Source of the DNA: an uncultured Clostridia bacterium
Lineage (GTDB): Bacteria; Bacillota; Clostridia; Oscillospirales; Acutalibacteraceae
Length of the DNA: 64,000 nt
Assembly: GCA_947598155.1 (NCBI GenBank)
Contig: CANQFC010000001.1
Coordinates: 372,001-436,000 of the forward strand
Direction of reading: 5' to 3'
Positions 17,210 through 27,053 of the stretch are shown here, in pieces (the stretch's first letter is position 1; each line of letters starts with the position of its first letter). Under the pieces are notes generated by a model. It did not search any database, was not told the origin of the DNA, and saw only the letters and a program-made list of their open reading frames with translations. A program made the translations under genes and the position numbers.

Positions 17210-19915
17210 ATGAGAGCGGTCGGAGAAAAAATGCTTGATTTAATGGGTATTTGGGGGCCTTATTCTAAAAAATACAGCGGTATATCAAGAATTACCGACC
17301 ACGAATCGCAAAAAGGCGTAAGGTTTGACTGTGTTGTAAGCCCCGCGATAGAAAACGCGGATTCACGGGTTCCGAACGTAACCGTTCCGACAGGGATTCA
17401 CCCTTGGGAGGCCGCTTCGGATTACAGCTTTTATTCATACCGATGTGACCTTGAGTGGAAAGACCGCGTCTATGCCGACGTATCGTTTACAAAACTTTCA
17501 AAAGAGAGCGTCCTTATCCGCACGGAATTTTTTAATAATACCGAAATGAAACAGATTTGCCTTTTAAATCTGTTTTCTGCCGTTGAATACCCCGGCGTTT
17601 TGTCGGTAACGCCCGTTTTGCCCGAAAAGTGCGTTTTTATTGACGCGCTTGACTACATTTCTTATGAATATGCGACTTCTCGCCCGTGGGACAGACAGAC
17701 TCACGACGCTTTAAAAAAAGGCGAATTTCTTGACGACCGCTTTTGCGGACGCAGGGGGCTGGGCGACAGAGACGAACACCGCTATATTTTGGAAAAATTC
17801 CCTAAATTTGCCGCAGAGAAGGGCGATACCGTTATCTATTCGGCGGACGTTAATGAGGATTTTGCCGAGCCTGCTCTTTTTGTAAGGTACAGAACTACCG
17901 ACGGTGAAGCGGCAAAATTTTCGCTCAACGGAAAAACCGTTGTTTTCCCGGAAAGCGGCGATTTAAAAATAATTAAGTTACCCATTGACATTGCAAAGGG
18001 TAAAAACGAATTTACGTTCATATCTGAAGGAACAGGCGGAATAGAGCTTGACTTTTTGGCTGTCTGCGAGGCGGGCGATGAAGTAAAGGTTATAAGCGAG
18101 CCGAACAAATATGTGCCGCAGATTAAAATGTATGAAACGGAAAACGGCAAAAAAGTATCTTATAAATATGACGGAATAGACGGTGAGTTCTGTCTTCGCA
18201 CCTTTAATTCATCTACACGTTTCAGAGATTTCCCCACAGGCTGTCTTGAGGACAGCCCTACCGCGAGAATTTCTCAGCCCGATGAAAGCTTTAAAAATAT
18301 GCTTGAAACATTTTCGGGTTCGTTTTCCGAAAAACATTCCGACGACGGGTTTTACCACAATACTGTCGTTCACACAATTTACATTGACCCTTGGACAACT
18401 CATATTGAATATGCCGTTCTGTCTTTTGGAGAAACGGATTATCTGACGGAAGGGGAATATGAGAAAATATATAATAAAGCGTTGAGTTCTCTTGAAAAGC
18501 CAAAGCTAAACAAATCGGGTGAAAAATATGAATTTTCAAACAGGATTCTCCGCGCGACCGTTCTTCAGAACACGGTTTACCCTCTTTACCGCCACGGCGA
18601 GTATATAATCCACCACACTCCGGGTAAACGCTGGGATTCTTTTTACACATGGGATTCCGGTTTTATTGGGCTCGGTATGCTTGAATATGCGCCGCAAATT
18701 TCGGACTATATTCTTGATACTTATTTGAGCTCCGAGGACAACCCCGATTACGCGTTTTTACTTCACGGAAGCCCGGTTCCCACGCATATTTATCAGTATT
18801 TTGAAATGCTTTGCAGAAATAACGATAAATCGGAGCTTTTGAAATATTATCCGAGAGTTAAAATGTATTACGATTTTCTTGCCGGGAAAATAAACGGTTC
18901 CCGCACAGATAAATTCAACACGGGGCTTACCTCTACGTTTGACTATTTTTACAACTGCAGCGGTATGGACGATTTACCGCCTCAAAAGCAGATGTATAAG
19001 GATTCGCTCCAAAAATATGCCGCTCCTGTTATATCGACCTCACAAGTAATAAGATGCGCAAAAATTCTTTATATTGTTGCGGATGTTTTGGGACTTGAGG
19101 AAGATAAAATCGCTTATTCAAAGGATATTGAAAAACGCGCGGCCGCTCTTCAAAAATATTCGTGGGACGTCAATGCCGGGTATTTTTCATACGTTATTCA
19201 CGATAAAGACGGAAATTTTAATCGCCGTTACAAAACCGAAAGCGGAGAAAATCTCAATAAAACAATTGACGGAATTTACCCGATTATCGCGGGGGCGGTT
19301 ACAAAAGAGCAAAAAGAAAAAATCCTTTCGCATCTTAAAAGCGAAAAGGAATTGTTTACGCCTGCCGGGCTGAGCGCAGTTGACAGAACGGCCTCGTATT
19401 ATGTAACGAACGGTTATTGGAACGGCAACGTTTGGATGGCGCACCAGTGGTTTATCTGGAAAACGATGCTCGATTTGGGCGAAACCGATTTTGCTTATAA
19501 AATCGCAAAAACAGCAATAGATATTTGGAAAAAAGAGGTCGAGTATTCTTACTATACTTTTGAAATGATAAATATTGAAACACAGCGTGGCGGCTGGTTC
19601 CACAATTTCGGCGGCCTTTCAACGCCGATAAACATTTGGACTAACGCTTATTATAAACCCGGAACGCTCTCGGCAGGGCTTGATACTCTTGTAAACCACA
19701 GTGAATTTAACGAAGAGCGCACAGAAATGAAATGTAATCTGACATATTACGGCGGAAACGAAAGTTTTTCCGTTCTCGCCGTAATGAACGGGGAAAAGGA
19801 GAATTACAGCGTATTTGTCAACGGCGAAAAAAAGCCGTTTGTTATGCGTGATAACAGCGCCGCCGAAATAACTCTTGACGGAAAAGAAAGGGAATATGAG
19901 ATAGTTATAGCTTAG
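17210..19915 (+). CDS. GH63-like (alpha/alpha)6 glycoside hydrolase
   Basis: The roughly 901-residue protein has no signal peptide, so it is cytoplasmic. The N-terminal half is beta-rich. From about residue 430 it is an (alpha/alpha)6 barrel with the motif GKRWDSFYTWDSGF near 471, like the WDS motif of GH63/GH37 glucosidases and trehalases. NGYWNGNVWMAHQW and ETQRGGWFHNFGGLS, which would hold the catalytic acid/base region, follow near 745-800. It probably acts on an imported alpha-linked oligosaccharide. The ATG at 17210 is preferred over a TTG at 17198 because GAGGTG precedes it. The exact GH family and substrate remain open. Confidence 0.75.
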   Translation: MRAVGEKMLDLMGIWGPYSKKYSGISRITDHESQKGVRFDCVVSPAIENADSRVPNVTVPTGIHPWEAASDYSFYSYRCDLEWKDRVYADVSFTKLSKESVLIRTEFFNNTEMKQICLLNLFSAVEYPGVLSVTPVLPEKCVFIDALDYISYEYATSRPWDRQTHDALKKGEFLDDRFCGRRGLGDRDEHRYILEKFPKFAAEKGDTVIYSADVNEDFAEPALFVRYRTTDGEAAKFSLNGKTVVFPESGDLKIIKLPIDIAKGKNEFTFISEGTGGIELDFLAVCEAGDEVKVISEPNKYVPQIKMYETENGKKVSYKYDGIDGEFCLRTFNSSTRFRDFPTGCLEDSPTARISQPDESFKNMLETFSGSFSEKHSDDGFYHNTVVHTIYIDPWTTHIEYAVLSFGETDYLTEGEYEKIYNKALSSLEKPKLNKSGEKYEFSNRILRATVLQNTVYPLYRHGEYIIHHTPGKRWDSFYTWDSGFIGLGMLEYAPQISDYILDTYLSSEDNPDYAFLLHGSPVPTHIYQYFEMLCRNNDKSELLKYYPRVKMYYDFLAGKINGSRTDKFNTGLTSTFDYFYNCSGMDDLPPQKQMYKDSLQKYAAPVISTSQVIRCAKILYIVADVLGLEEDKIAYSKDIEKRAAALQKYSWDVNAGYFSYVIHDKDGNFNRRYKTESGENLNKTIDGIYPIIAGAVTKEQKEKILSHLKSEKELFTPAGLSAVDRTASYYVTNGYWNGNVWMAHQWFIWKTMLDLGETDFAYKIAKTAIDIWKKEVEYSYYTFEMINIETQRGGWFHNFGGLSTPINIWTNAYYKPGTLSAGLDTLVNHSEFNEERTEMKCNLTYYGGNESFSVLAVMNGEKENYSVFVNGEKKPFVMRDNSAAEITLDGKEREYEIVIA

Positions 19916-20045
19916 GCAAGATGTTTCGTTCTTCTATAAACGGCGGGTTCGTTTAGAAATCATGGGGGATATACTATTTCAATTCTGATTCCTCCGTGCG
20001 GCTGTTGCCGCTCCGCTGGGCGGGGTAAGCGCTTATTGAAAACAA
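19905..20045. repeat. Intergenic repeat block with hairpins
   Basis: It starts in the last codons of the glycosidase gene with AGCTTAGGCAAGATG, similar to the heads at 34690 and 41508. It contains a GGGGATATACTATTTC stretch, two GC-rich hairpins (GTGCGGCTGTTGCCGCTCC near 19997) and ends with GCTTATTGAA at 20031-20040, the edge shared by the family. No gene is visible in it. Confidence 0.6.
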
Positions 20046-20351
20046 CTATCCTGTTAAATCTTCGATTATTTTTTGGAGTTCTTCCGGAGTTTCCACGGTA
20101 ATTCCGAGCGACAAAAGCTCTCTGTCGCTTTCCGGAAGACTTGAAACGGCGGTGTCAAACACTTTAACGGGCATTTCGCTGTCGTCTGAAAATACGGCGA
20201 TTTGCCCTTCGTATTCACGAACTGTATATGTGTTTGAAACTGTAATCGGAGCGCCGTTGTCCCTCGTTTTATTTAAATTTGTTTTTGGCAGGTAAAGGCA
20301 CAGCAAAAGTACGGCTGTCAGCCCAAGACAGAGGAAAAATATCTTTTTCAT
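20046..20351 (-). CDS. BofC C-terminal-domain-like exported protein
   Basis: The 101 residues begin with an uncleaved signal or anchor (KKIFFLCLGLTAVLLLCLYL). The soluble part has the pattern YTVREYEGQIAVFSDDS, VFDTAVSSLPESDRELLSLGI and EELQKIIEDLTG. This is the common Clostridial form of the BofC C-terminal domain. In Bacillus, BofC inhibits SpoIVB proteolysis and thereby the SigK checkpoint; whether this short Clostridial form does so is not established. AGAGGTG lies six bases before the ATG. The gene is divergent from the PBP gene. Confidence 0.75.
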   Translation of the reverse strand: MKKIFFLCLGLTAVLLLCLYLPKTNLNKTRDNGAPITVSNTYTVREYEGQIAVFSDDSEMPVKVFDTAVSSLPESDRELLSLGITVETPEELQKIIEDLTG

Positions 20352-20503
20352 AATGTCACCTCTGAATTTATTATTACAATTCGGTTACAAATTATTAAAA
20401 ATATGAAATTTTTTTAAAACTACTAAACTTTTTTGAATTTTTATGATACAATACCTTTATAAACTTAAAATGCGTATTTTATGGTTTATTGCGGAGGAAG
20501 TTT

Positions 20504-22762
20504 ATGAGAAAAAGGACTTCAGAATCTATTAACAGAAAACCGCTGAAAGAAAGAAAAGGTCTTTTGGCGTTTTTGGCTGTGCTTTTTACTTTTATGATGA
20601 TAGGCGTAATATGCTGTTCATACGTTTTGCACAATGTAATCAAAACAGTGCACGGCGACCGCCTTATAGACCTTGATTTCTATAAGCAAAATCAGGACCA
20701 GACTACAATTATTTACGCTTATGACGAAAGCAACAATCCCGTTGAGCTTGTCCGCGTTCACGGCTCGGAGAACCGCGTTTGGGTATCAAGCGAAAATATG
20801 TCTGAATGGCTTGGAAAAGCTTTTGTAGCGCTGGAGGATAAGCGTTTTGAAAAACACAACGGAGTCGACTGGATAAGAACTGTCGGCGGCGTTGCAAAAT
20901 CAAAATTTAAGCAGGGCGGTTCCACCATCACTCAACAGCTTATAAAAAACCTTACCGGTGAAAACGGCAGAACAATCAACCGTAAATACAATGAAATACT
21001 TTCTGCATTGAATCTTGAAAGATATTACGATAAACCCGTAATTTTAGAGGCGTACCTTAACACAATTTATCTGAGCGAAGGCTGTTACGGAGTAAAAACC
21101 GCCGCCGAAAAATATTTTGGTAAAGACGTTAAGGACTTAAATCTTGCGGAGTGCGCCTCTCTTGCGGCCATTACGCAGGAGCCGTCCACTTATGACCCGC
21201 TTATTAAACCTCAAAACAACAAGGCGCGTCAGGAAATGTGCCTTAAAATGATGTTTGATCAGCATATGATAAGCAAAGAGCAGTATGAAGACGCCGTAAA
21301 CTACAAGCTCATTTTTACAAACAGTCCGGATTATGTTCCGTCGGACGAAAATATTGACAAAGAGCTCAACAACGATGATGAAATTTGGAGCTATTACGTC
21401 GACTATGTAATTTCATCCGTAATCAGGGATTTGAAGGACGCGGGTTATTCAAATTACGAGGCTACAAGAATGGTTTATTCGGGCGGTCTCAGAATTTATT
21501 CTGCCGTTGATTTGCGTATTCAGGATATAGTTGAAAATGTATATGTTAACCGTAAAAACTTCCCAACGGAGGCAGTAAAAGACCCCAAGGACGCATCACA
21601 ATCCGCGATTACTGTTATGGATTACAACGGCAGAGTAGTCGCAATTTGCGGAGGCGCGGGGGAAAAGACCGAAAACCGTTCAAATAACCGCGCGGTTTCC
21701 GCCAAAAGACAGCCCGGTTCTTCAATTAAGCCGCTGTCCATTTATGCTCCCGCCATAGAAGAAAATTTCATTACGTGGTCTTCTAAAATTAAAAACTACG
21801 GAATAATGTGGGACGGGAAAATTTGGCCTAAAAACTACGGCGGAGATCCCGGTTCGCCCAATTCATATGTTACGGCCCAGTATGCGCTGTCTATTTCATA
21901 CAACACCGTTCCCGCGCAGATACTTATGATGATGGGCTTTGAAAAGAGCTACGGGTATTTAACCGACACGTTCCATATCACAACTTACAGCAATGATGAC
22001 CGCTATATGCCGTCTTCTTTGGCGACAGGAGGTTCACACGGCGGAGTTACAACTCTTGAAATGGCGGCGGCATTCGCCTCATTTGGCAACGGGGGTAAAT
22101 ATTACAAGCCGTATTGCTATTACGAAGTGACCGACAGCACGGGCGAAAACATTGTTCTTAAATCAAATTCCGAGCCTGAGCAGATAATTTCTCCCGAAAC
22201 GTCGTATGTTATGAACCAATTACTCAGAACCGTATTTACGGGGTATGCCGGTACCGCAAAGGGATACGGCGTCAGAGGGTTTACAACCTTCGGCAAAACA
22301 GGTACCACTACCGATAACTTTGACCGTTGGTGCGTGGCGGGAACGCCTTATTACATTGCGGCGGTTTGGTTCGGGTACGATTACAATAAACAGATTATGG
22401 CAAGCGGAAGCCCTGCGGGCAGAATTTTCAAAACAGTTATGGATGAAGTTCATAAGGGGCTTGCAGTTAAATCGTTTGACCAATTCTCCGACAAGGTAGT
22501 ACAGAGAACCTATTGCACAAGAACGGGGCTTTTGGCGAGCAGCTCTTGTCCGTCTACCGCGACCGGGTGGTACAAGATGTCAAATCTTCCGGCGACGTGC
22601 GCGGGCTGTAAGGGCGTGCAGGCGCCTTCGACTGACGACAAAGACACCGATGATAAGCCGACAACGGGTTCATCGGATGAAACTACCTCAGCGCCGACGC
22701 CCGCCGAAGAGACGACCGCCGCTCCTCCGGCGCCTTCGACTGAGCCACAGGCCGCGGAATAA
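20504..22762 (+). CDS. Class A penicillin-binding protein 1A (bifunctional transglycosylase/transpeptidase)
   Basis: This enzyme polymerises glycan strands from lipid II and cross-links them. It has a short cytoplasmic tail and one TM near residues 20-45. The GT51 domain contains EDKRFEKHNGVDW near 110 and GGSTITQQLIKNL near 143. The transpeptidase domain has the catalytic SSIKP near residue 405, SYN near 465 and KTGTT near 600. The C-terminal tail is rich in Thr, Pro, Ala and Glu, like other Firmicute PBP1A. The ATG at 20504 follows GCGGAGGAAG; the TTG at 20489 upstream is rejected. An extended -10 (TGATACAAT, 20444-20452) is likely its promoter. Confidence 0.92.
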   Translation: MRKRTSESINRKPLKERKGLLAFLAVLFTFMMIGVICCSYVLHNVIKTVHGDRLIDLDFYKQNQDQTTIIYAYDESNNPVELVRVHGSENRVWVSSENMSEWLGKAFVALEDKRFEKHNGVDWIRTVGGVAKSKFKQGGSTITQQLIKNLTGENGRTINRKYNEILSALNLERYYDKPVILEAYLNTIYLSEGCYGVKTAAEKYFGKDVKDLNLAECASLAAITQEPSTYDPLIKPQNNKARQEMCLKMMFDQHMISKEQYEDAVNYKLIFTNSPDYVPSDENIDKELNNDDEIWSYYVDYVISSVIRDLKDAGYSNYEATRMVYSGGLRIYSAVDLRIQDIVENVYVNRKNFPTEAVKDPKDASQSAITVMDYNGRVVAICGGAGEKTENRSNNRAVSAKRQPGSSIKPLSIYAPAIEENFITWSSKIKNYGIMWDGKIWPKNYGGDPGSPNSYVTAQYALSISYNTVPAQILMMMGFEKSYGYLTDTFHITTYSNDDRYMPSSLATGGSHGGVTTLEMAAAFASFGNGGKYYKPYCYYEVTDSTGENIVLKSNSEPEQIISPETSYVMNQLLRTVFTGYAGTAKGYGVRGFTTFGKTGTTTDNFDRWCVAGTPYYIAAVWFGYDYNKQIMASGSPAGRIFKTVMDEVHKGLAVKSFDQFSDKVVQRTYCTRTGLLASSSCPSTATGWYKMSNLPATCAGCKGVQAPSTDDKDTDDKPTTGSSDETTSAPTPAEETTAAPPAPSTEPQAAE

Positions 22763-22774
22763 CAGGTTTCGTAT

Positions 22775-23182
22775 ATGGTAATTATCTCTGTTGACTACGG
22801 CGATGTAAGAACGGGCATAGCCGCCTGCGATAAATTTCAAATGCTCGCTTCGCCGGTCTGTGTTATCGTTGAAAAAAACCGTGAAAAGCTAATCTTAAAA
22901 ATTGCCGAAATAGCGGCGGAAAAAAATGCGGAGAGGTTTTGCGTCGGCTTGCCTAAGAATATGGACGGCTCTTTGGGATTTCGCGCGCAGTCTTGCCGTG
23001 AATTCGGAGAAGAGCTTGAAAAGGCAACAGGAATCCCCGTCGTTTTCCGCGATGAAAGGCTGACGACTGTTTCGGCTCACGAAATACTCAATACAAACGA
23101 CGTCAGAGGAAAAAAGCGGAAAAACATTGTAGACGCTGTTTCGGCTGTGCTGATATTGGAGGAATATCTTAAAACTCTTTGA
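22775..23182 (+). CDS. ruvX: Putative pre-16S rRNA nuclease / Holliday junction resolvase-like YqgF
   Basis: The 135 residues match the YqgF fold: IISVDYGDVRTGIA near the N-terminus (first catalytic Asp), FCVGLPKNMDGSLG, a middle FRDERLTTVSA (catalytic Glu) and the C-terminal DAVSAVLILEEYL (final Asp). The family matures the 5' end of 16S rRNA and resembles RuvC-type resolvases. It begins 12 bases after the PBP stop and is probably cotranscribed. A terminator follows at 23222. Confidence 0.92.
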   Translation: MVIISVDYGDVRTGIAACDKFQMLASPVCVIVEKNREKLILKIAEIAAEKNAERFCVGLPKNMDGSLGFRAQSCREFGEELEKATGIPVVFRDERLTTVSAHEILNTNDVRGKKRKNIVDAVSAVLILEEYLKTL

Positions 23183-23221
23183 CGTTATCTGCGCGCTAAC
23201 CCACAAAATGACAAAAAATAT

Positions 23222-23261
23222 ACCTGATACCAATTATAATATAAGAGGTATCAGGTTTTTT
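23222..23261 (+). terminator. Terminator after ruvX
   Basis: The perfect 10-bp inverted repeat ACCTGATACC/GGTATCAGGT (23222-23231, 23247-23256) is followed by TTTTTT. The loop is 15 bases and A+T rich. Confidence 0.9.
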
Positions 23262-23283
23262 GTTTGGGAGGGAGGCGGATTGA

Positions 23284-24102
23284 TTGGTCGTTTATGTTGA
23301 CGTGCTTGTGCTTATAAACGCCTTGGTAAATTACTTTATGCTTTTAGGCGTAAAGATTATTACGGGCGCTGAGACAAAGCGTTTCAGACTCATTTTCGGC
23401 GCTTTGGCGGGCGGAGTTTCCGCGCTATCCGTTTTTTTAAATATCGGGGCCGCGGTGACCTTAATAAAGATTTTAACTGCGGTTTTAATGGTCCGAATCT
23501 CTTTTCCGTTTGTTTCGGCAAAGGCTTTTTTTAAAAAGTGCGTTTGGCTGTTTATTATAAGCGCGGTATTTTCGGGAGTATGTCTTGCCGCTTATTTGCT
23601 TTTCGACACCGATTTAATGATATATTCAAACGGTACCGTCTATTTTGACGTCGACATAACGTTTTTAACGGTCTGCACGGTAATTTCGTATGCCGTAATA
23701 ACGCTTATTTTAAGATTTACGGATAAAAAAATACCTAAAAAACAGTTTTATCCGATAACTTTGATTTCGGGCGGCAAAAGTTTTACTCTGCGTGGATTTA
23801 TGGATACGGGAAATAACCTTAAAGAACCGTTTTCGTTTGCGCCGGTAGTCGTGACAAATGATGAGATATATAAGAAGATGCGCGCCGAGGGCAAAAATAA
23901 AACGGAGAGAATTATTCCCGTTTCAACGGTTGACGGCGACGGAATAATGACGGCGTTTAAGCTTGACGGCGCAGTTTTTAATGAAAAAGAGATACATAAT
24001 ATTTATTTGGGGCGCGGCGAAAGGCTGCCGCAGAACTGCGATGTTTTGCTTTGCCCCGATTTGCTGGGAGATAATTATGAAAAAATTAAAAAATCTGTTT
24101 AG
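23284..24102 (+). CDS. spoIIGA: Sigma-E processing peptidase SpoIIGA
   Basis: The N-terminal half holds about five membrane helices starting [20 protein letters not shown]. The C-terminal half is a retroviral-type aspartic protease with the active motif FMDTGN near residue 175. This protease removes the SigE pro-sequence in the mother cell once the forespore signal arrives. It starts at TTG 23284 behind GGGAGGGAGGCGG. The 3' end overlaps sigE by 26 bp, the expected operon order for spore formers. The length (272) is slightly below the Bacillus protein. Confidence 0.92.
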   Translation: MVVYVDVLVLINALVNYFMLLGVKIITGAETKRFRLIFGALAGGVSALSVFLNIGAAVTLIKILTAVLMVRISFPFVSAKAFFKKCVWLFIISAVFSGVCLAAYLLFDTDLMIYSNGTVYFDVDITFLTVCTVISYAVITLILRFTDKKIPKKQFYPITLISGGKSFTLRGFMDTGNNLKEPFSFAPVVVTNDEIYKKMRAEGKNKTERIIPVSTVDGDGIMTAFKLDGAVFNEKEIHNIYLGRGERLPQNCDVLLCPDLLGDNYEKIKKSV

Positions 24103-24781
24103 AAAACTATATATAAAGCTGTTTAAAAAAGACGTATTTTATTTGGACGGAACTCTCTCACTTCCGGAACCTCTCACAAAAGAGGAAGAAGACGAGCTGA
24201 TAGAGCGAATGGCGCAGGGAGACGAGCGCACAAGAGACGAGCTTATAGTACATAACCTGCGCTTAGTCGTTTATGTAGCCAAAAAATTTGAAACATCGGG
24301 AATAGCGCTGGAGGATTTAATTTCCATCGGCACAATAGGGCTGATAAAGTCAATCAACACGTTTTCACCGCAAAAAAATACCAAAATCGCAACTTATGCC
24401 TCAAGGTGCATTGAAAACGAGATACTTATGTATCTTCGCAAAATTTCGTCGCAAAAATTAGAGGTATCCCTTGACGAGCCGTTAAATGTGGATTGGGACG
24501 GCAATGAGCTTATGCTCTCAGACGTTTTGGGCAGTCAGGCAGATGAAATCGACAGCGAAATTGAGTCTGAGGACGAAAAACGGGTTTTGAGAAAGGTGAT
24601 TGAAACTCTCAACCCGCGTGAAAAGACAATTATTGATATGCGGTACGGCCTGAGCGGCGGCAGAGAGCTTACCCAAAGAGAGGTGGCGGATAACCTTGGC
24701 ATTTCGCAAAGCTACATTTCACGTCTTGAGAAAAAAATACTGAAACGGCTCGGCGATAAGATGAAAACGCTGAACAAATAG
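24077..24781 (+). CDS. sigE: RNA polymerase sporulation sigma factor SigE (pro-form)
   Basis: The 234 residues start [19 protein letters not shown], a basic amphipathic pro-sequence. Region 2 ([51 protein letters not shown]), the SigE-specific [20 protein letters not shown], and region 4 ([25 protein letters not shown]) follow. SigE drives early mother-cell genes. The frame is open from 23963, but the ATG at 24077 with GGGAG upstream and conserved N-terminus is the true start, lying inside the end of spoIIGA. Confidence 0.97.
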   Translation: MKKLKNLFRKLYIKLFKKDVFYLDGTLSLPEPLTKEEEDELIERMAQGDERTRDELIVHNLRLVVYVAKKFETSGIALEDLISIGTIGLIKSINTFSPQKNTKIATYASRCIENEILMYLRKISSQKLEVSLDEPLNVDWDGNELMLSDVLGSQADEIDSEIESEDEKRVLRKVIETLNPREKTIIDMRYGLSGGRELTQREVADNLGISQSYISRLEKKILKRLGDKMKTLNK

Positions 24782-24846
24782 GAATTTTGTTGCAATATTG
24801 AAAACATAAATATAGACATATTTTTTATAAAAATATTACAAAAACC

Positions 24847-24875
24847 TTGACGCGCAGATAAAAATTTTGTATAGT
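24847..24875 (+). promoter_or_regulatory. Promoter of the small membrane-anchored protein gene
   Basis: TTGACG (24847-24852), a 17-base spacer and TATAGT (24870-24875) lie about 90 bases before the ATG at 24967. Confidence 0.75.
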
Positions 24876-24966
24876 GTAATTGGAAATATATGGAAAGAGA
24901 TGAATCTAATTTACTTCAAAAAATGATTGGTTATTTACTATACAAAATAACCGGGAGCTGATATGA

Positions 24967-25434
24967 ATGTTAAAATCCAAAAAAACAGGTAAAGCTGTTG
25001 CAGTATGCGCGTTAGTCATAGCAGTCACCGTTGTTATTTGTTTTGCGGTGAACAGCTATTTATCAAAAAAGCAAATAAAAGAATTAGAAAACCGTTTTGA
25101 CGGTTCAATTGTTGAAATTAGATTGCGGCAAACGGTGGATTCAATTGACTGTGTTGCTTTTGATGATGCTGAGCTTGTTGAAAAATGGGAAAGCGCCTTG
25201 AAAAAAATGAGCGTGCTTGACAGCAGAAATTATACACGGCAGGAAAAGCAAATGTATGGAGGTAAACCTACAATAGTTCTGAAATATCAAAATGAAGAAC
25301 TGACATTTTGTATTTTTGACGGTTGTTTGGAGTTTGACGGAAAGCTTTATACTGTTGACAAAGATTTACAGAAAGTGTTTGACGAAACGTATAAAATCGC
25401 AGTTGAAAAATACGGTCTTACACGTATGAATTAA
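24967..25434 (+). CDS. Hypothetical membrane-anchored protein
   Basis: The product has 155 residues. A basic start is followed by one membrane helix (about residues 8-30, AVAVCALVIAVTVVICFAV). The exported domain of about 120 residues is rich in strands and acidic residues, without motifs I recognise. It has Cys at two positions outside (DCVAF, FCIFDGCLEF). GGGAGC precedes the ATG. The gene has its own promoter and terminator. It could be a small sensor or a signalling-type lipoprotein-like protein, but nothing in the sequence decides this. Confidence 0.65.
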   Translation: MLKSKKTGKAVAVCALVIAVTVVICFAVNSYLSKKQIKELENRFDGSIVEIRLRQTVDSIDCVAFDDAELVEKWESALKKMSVLDSRNYTRQEKQMYGGKPTIVLKYQNEELTFCIFDGCLEFDGKLYTVDKDLQKVFDETYKIAVEKYGLTRMN

Positions 25435-25443
25435 GGTTTATCA

Positions 25444-25470
25444 GGGCAGGCGCACAGCCTGCCCGTTTTT
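25444..25470 (+). terminator. Terminator after the membrane-anchored protein gene
   Basis: The stem GGGCAGGC/GCCTGCCC has a five-base loop and GTTTTT follows. It lies ten bases after the stop. Confidence 0.92.
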
Positions 25471-25503
25471 ATATAACGACGGGGCAGGCTCTTATTGAAT
25501 TTT
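25471..25503. repeat. Copy of the dispersed intergenic repeat (inverted against 9666)
   Basis: ATATAACGACGGGGCA and GGCTCTTATTGAAT form the element. Read on the minus strand it shares TGCCCCGTCGTTATATAA with the copy at 9666-9701, and it ends in the family edge CTTATTGAA. Confidence 0.6.
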
Positions 25504-25615
25504 TAATAAAAATTTCAAAAAAAGTATGTTAATTTTATGTCAAATGTGATATAATTATTTTTACAAAATATTTTCGGATGCAAACAATGTGTTCGGGAGG
25601 AAAAAAGGTGAAATT

Positions 25616-27043
25616 ATGACATATGATGTCGCTATTGTAGGAGCCGGTGTTGTCGGCGGGCTTATCGCAAGAGAGCTCAGCCGATTTAACATTTCCGTAG
25701 CTTTGCTCGAAAAATGCAATGATATGGCAATGGGCACTACAAAGGCAAACAGCGCAATCGTTCACGGCGGGTATGACGCTCAGCCCGGTACGCTGAAAGC
25801 AAAACTCAATGTTGAAGGTACAGCTTTAATGCCAAAGGTTTGCGAAAAGCTCAGCGTGCCGTTTAAAAATAACGGCTCGTTGGTGGTCGCTTTTTCGGAG
25901 TCCGAAATGGAGCACGTAAAGGTTCTTTATGACCGCGGCATCAAAAACGGCGTTCCGGGGCTTTCTGTTATTGACCGTGACGAGTTAAGACGTATTGAGC
26001 CTAATATAAGTGAAAGCGCGGTCGGCGCGTTGCTTTGCGAGAGCGCGGGCATTGTCTGCCCATATGAGCTGACAATAGCCGCTGTTGAAAACGCTGTTGT
26101 AAACGGCGTTGAGTTTATCCGCAACTGCCGCGTTCAGTCCATTGAGCAAAACGGGGATTATACGCTTAAAACAACGGCTGGCGACATAAAAGCGAAATTT
26201 ATTATAAACGCGGCCGGCAATTATTCAGACAAGCTTGCGTCGATGGTCGGCGATGATTCCATTGACCTTGTGCCGAGAAAAGGCGAGTATTATCTGCTTG
26301 ACAAGTCGGTAGGCGGTTTAGCGGTACATACCATTTTCCAATGCCCAAACGAAATGGGCAAGGGGATACTTGTAACGCCCACAGTTGACGGGAACCTGCT
26401 TATCGGCCCAACGGCTAAAAATATTGACGACAAGGGCGATACAACAACTACTTCCGAAGGCTTGAGAGAAATAGTCGAAAAAGCTCTCAAATCAGTTCCG
26501 ACCGTTTCCCCCAGAAACGCTATAACTTCATTCGCCGGCGTCAGAGCGCACCCGGTTTGCGACGATTTTATAATAGGCTGGTGCGAAAAATCAGAGCATT
26601 TCCTAAATGTTGCCGGCATTGAATCACCGGGGCTTTCGGCCTCGCCCGCAATAGCGCTGTATGTACGCGAAATCCTTTCCGAAAAGCTGAATCTTACCGA
26701 AAAAGAGCATTACAGCGATGTCCGTAAAGCGCCGGTTCGATTCCGCCATATGAATGACGTTGAAAGGGCGGAGCTTATTAAGAAAAATCCTGCGTACGGC
26801 AGAATTGTGTGCCGATGCGAAACAGTGACCGAGGGCGAAATTATTGACGCTATAAGGGCGCCTGCCGGCGCGCGCGATGTTGACGGCGTTAAACGCAGAA
26901 CAAGAGCCGGTATGGGCAGATGCCAGGGCGGTTTCTGCGGAAGTAAAGTCGTTGAAATTCTTTCCCGTGAGCTTGCCGTACCGATGAATGAGGTTACGAA
27001 ATTCGGCGGCGAGTCGAAGATAATTTACGAGAGGACAAAGTGA
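25616..27043 (+). CDS. FAD-dependent oxidoreductase, GlpA-type (glycerol-3-phosphate dehydrogenase-like)
   Basis: The dinucleotide-binding motif VGAGVVGGLIAREL is at residues 8-21. The DAO core follows, with SAIVHGGYDAQPGTLKA-like spacing near 45-60 and the FAD-end motif SFAGVRAHP near 300. The C-terminal BFD-like [2Fe-2S] domain has CRCE...GRCQGGFC, Cys residues near 396-445. Such proteins act with the NAD/FAD oxidoreductase and DUF1667 proteins encoded next, as an anaerobic GlpABC-like complex oxidising glycerol-3-phosphate or a related 2-hydroxyacid. The ATG at 25616 follows GGGAGGAAAAAAGGTG. An extended -10 (TGATATAAT) is at 25547-25555. Confidence 0.85.
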   Translation: MTYDVAIVGAGVVGGLIARELSRFNISVALLEKCNDMAMGTTKANSAIVHGGYDAQPGTLKAKLNVEGTALMPKVCEKLSVPFKNNGSLVVAFSESEMEHVKVLYDRGIKNGVPGLSVIDRDELRRIEPNISESAVGALLCESAGIVCPYELTIAAVENAVVNGVEFIRNCRVQSIEQNGDYTLKTTAGDIKAKFIINAAGNYSDKLASMVGDDSIDLVPRKGEYYLLDKSVGGLAVHTIFQCPNEMGKGILVTPTVDGNLLIGPTAKNIDDKGDTTTTSEGLREIVEKALKSVPTVSPRNAITSFAGVRAHPVCDDFIIGWCEKSEHFLNVAGIESPGLSASPAIALYVREILSEKLNLTEKEHYSDVRKAPVRFRHMNDVERAELIKKNPAYGRIVCRCETVTEGEIIDAIRAPAGARDVDGVKRRTRAGMGRCQGGFCGSKVVEILSRELAVPMNEVTKFGGESKIIYERTK

Positions 27044-27053
27044 GGTGCGGAAT

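Noticed and set aside
23963-24076. Upstream extension of sigE
   Set aside because: It overlaps spoIIGA in another frame. The conserved SigE pro-sequence begins at 24077 with its own ribosome site.
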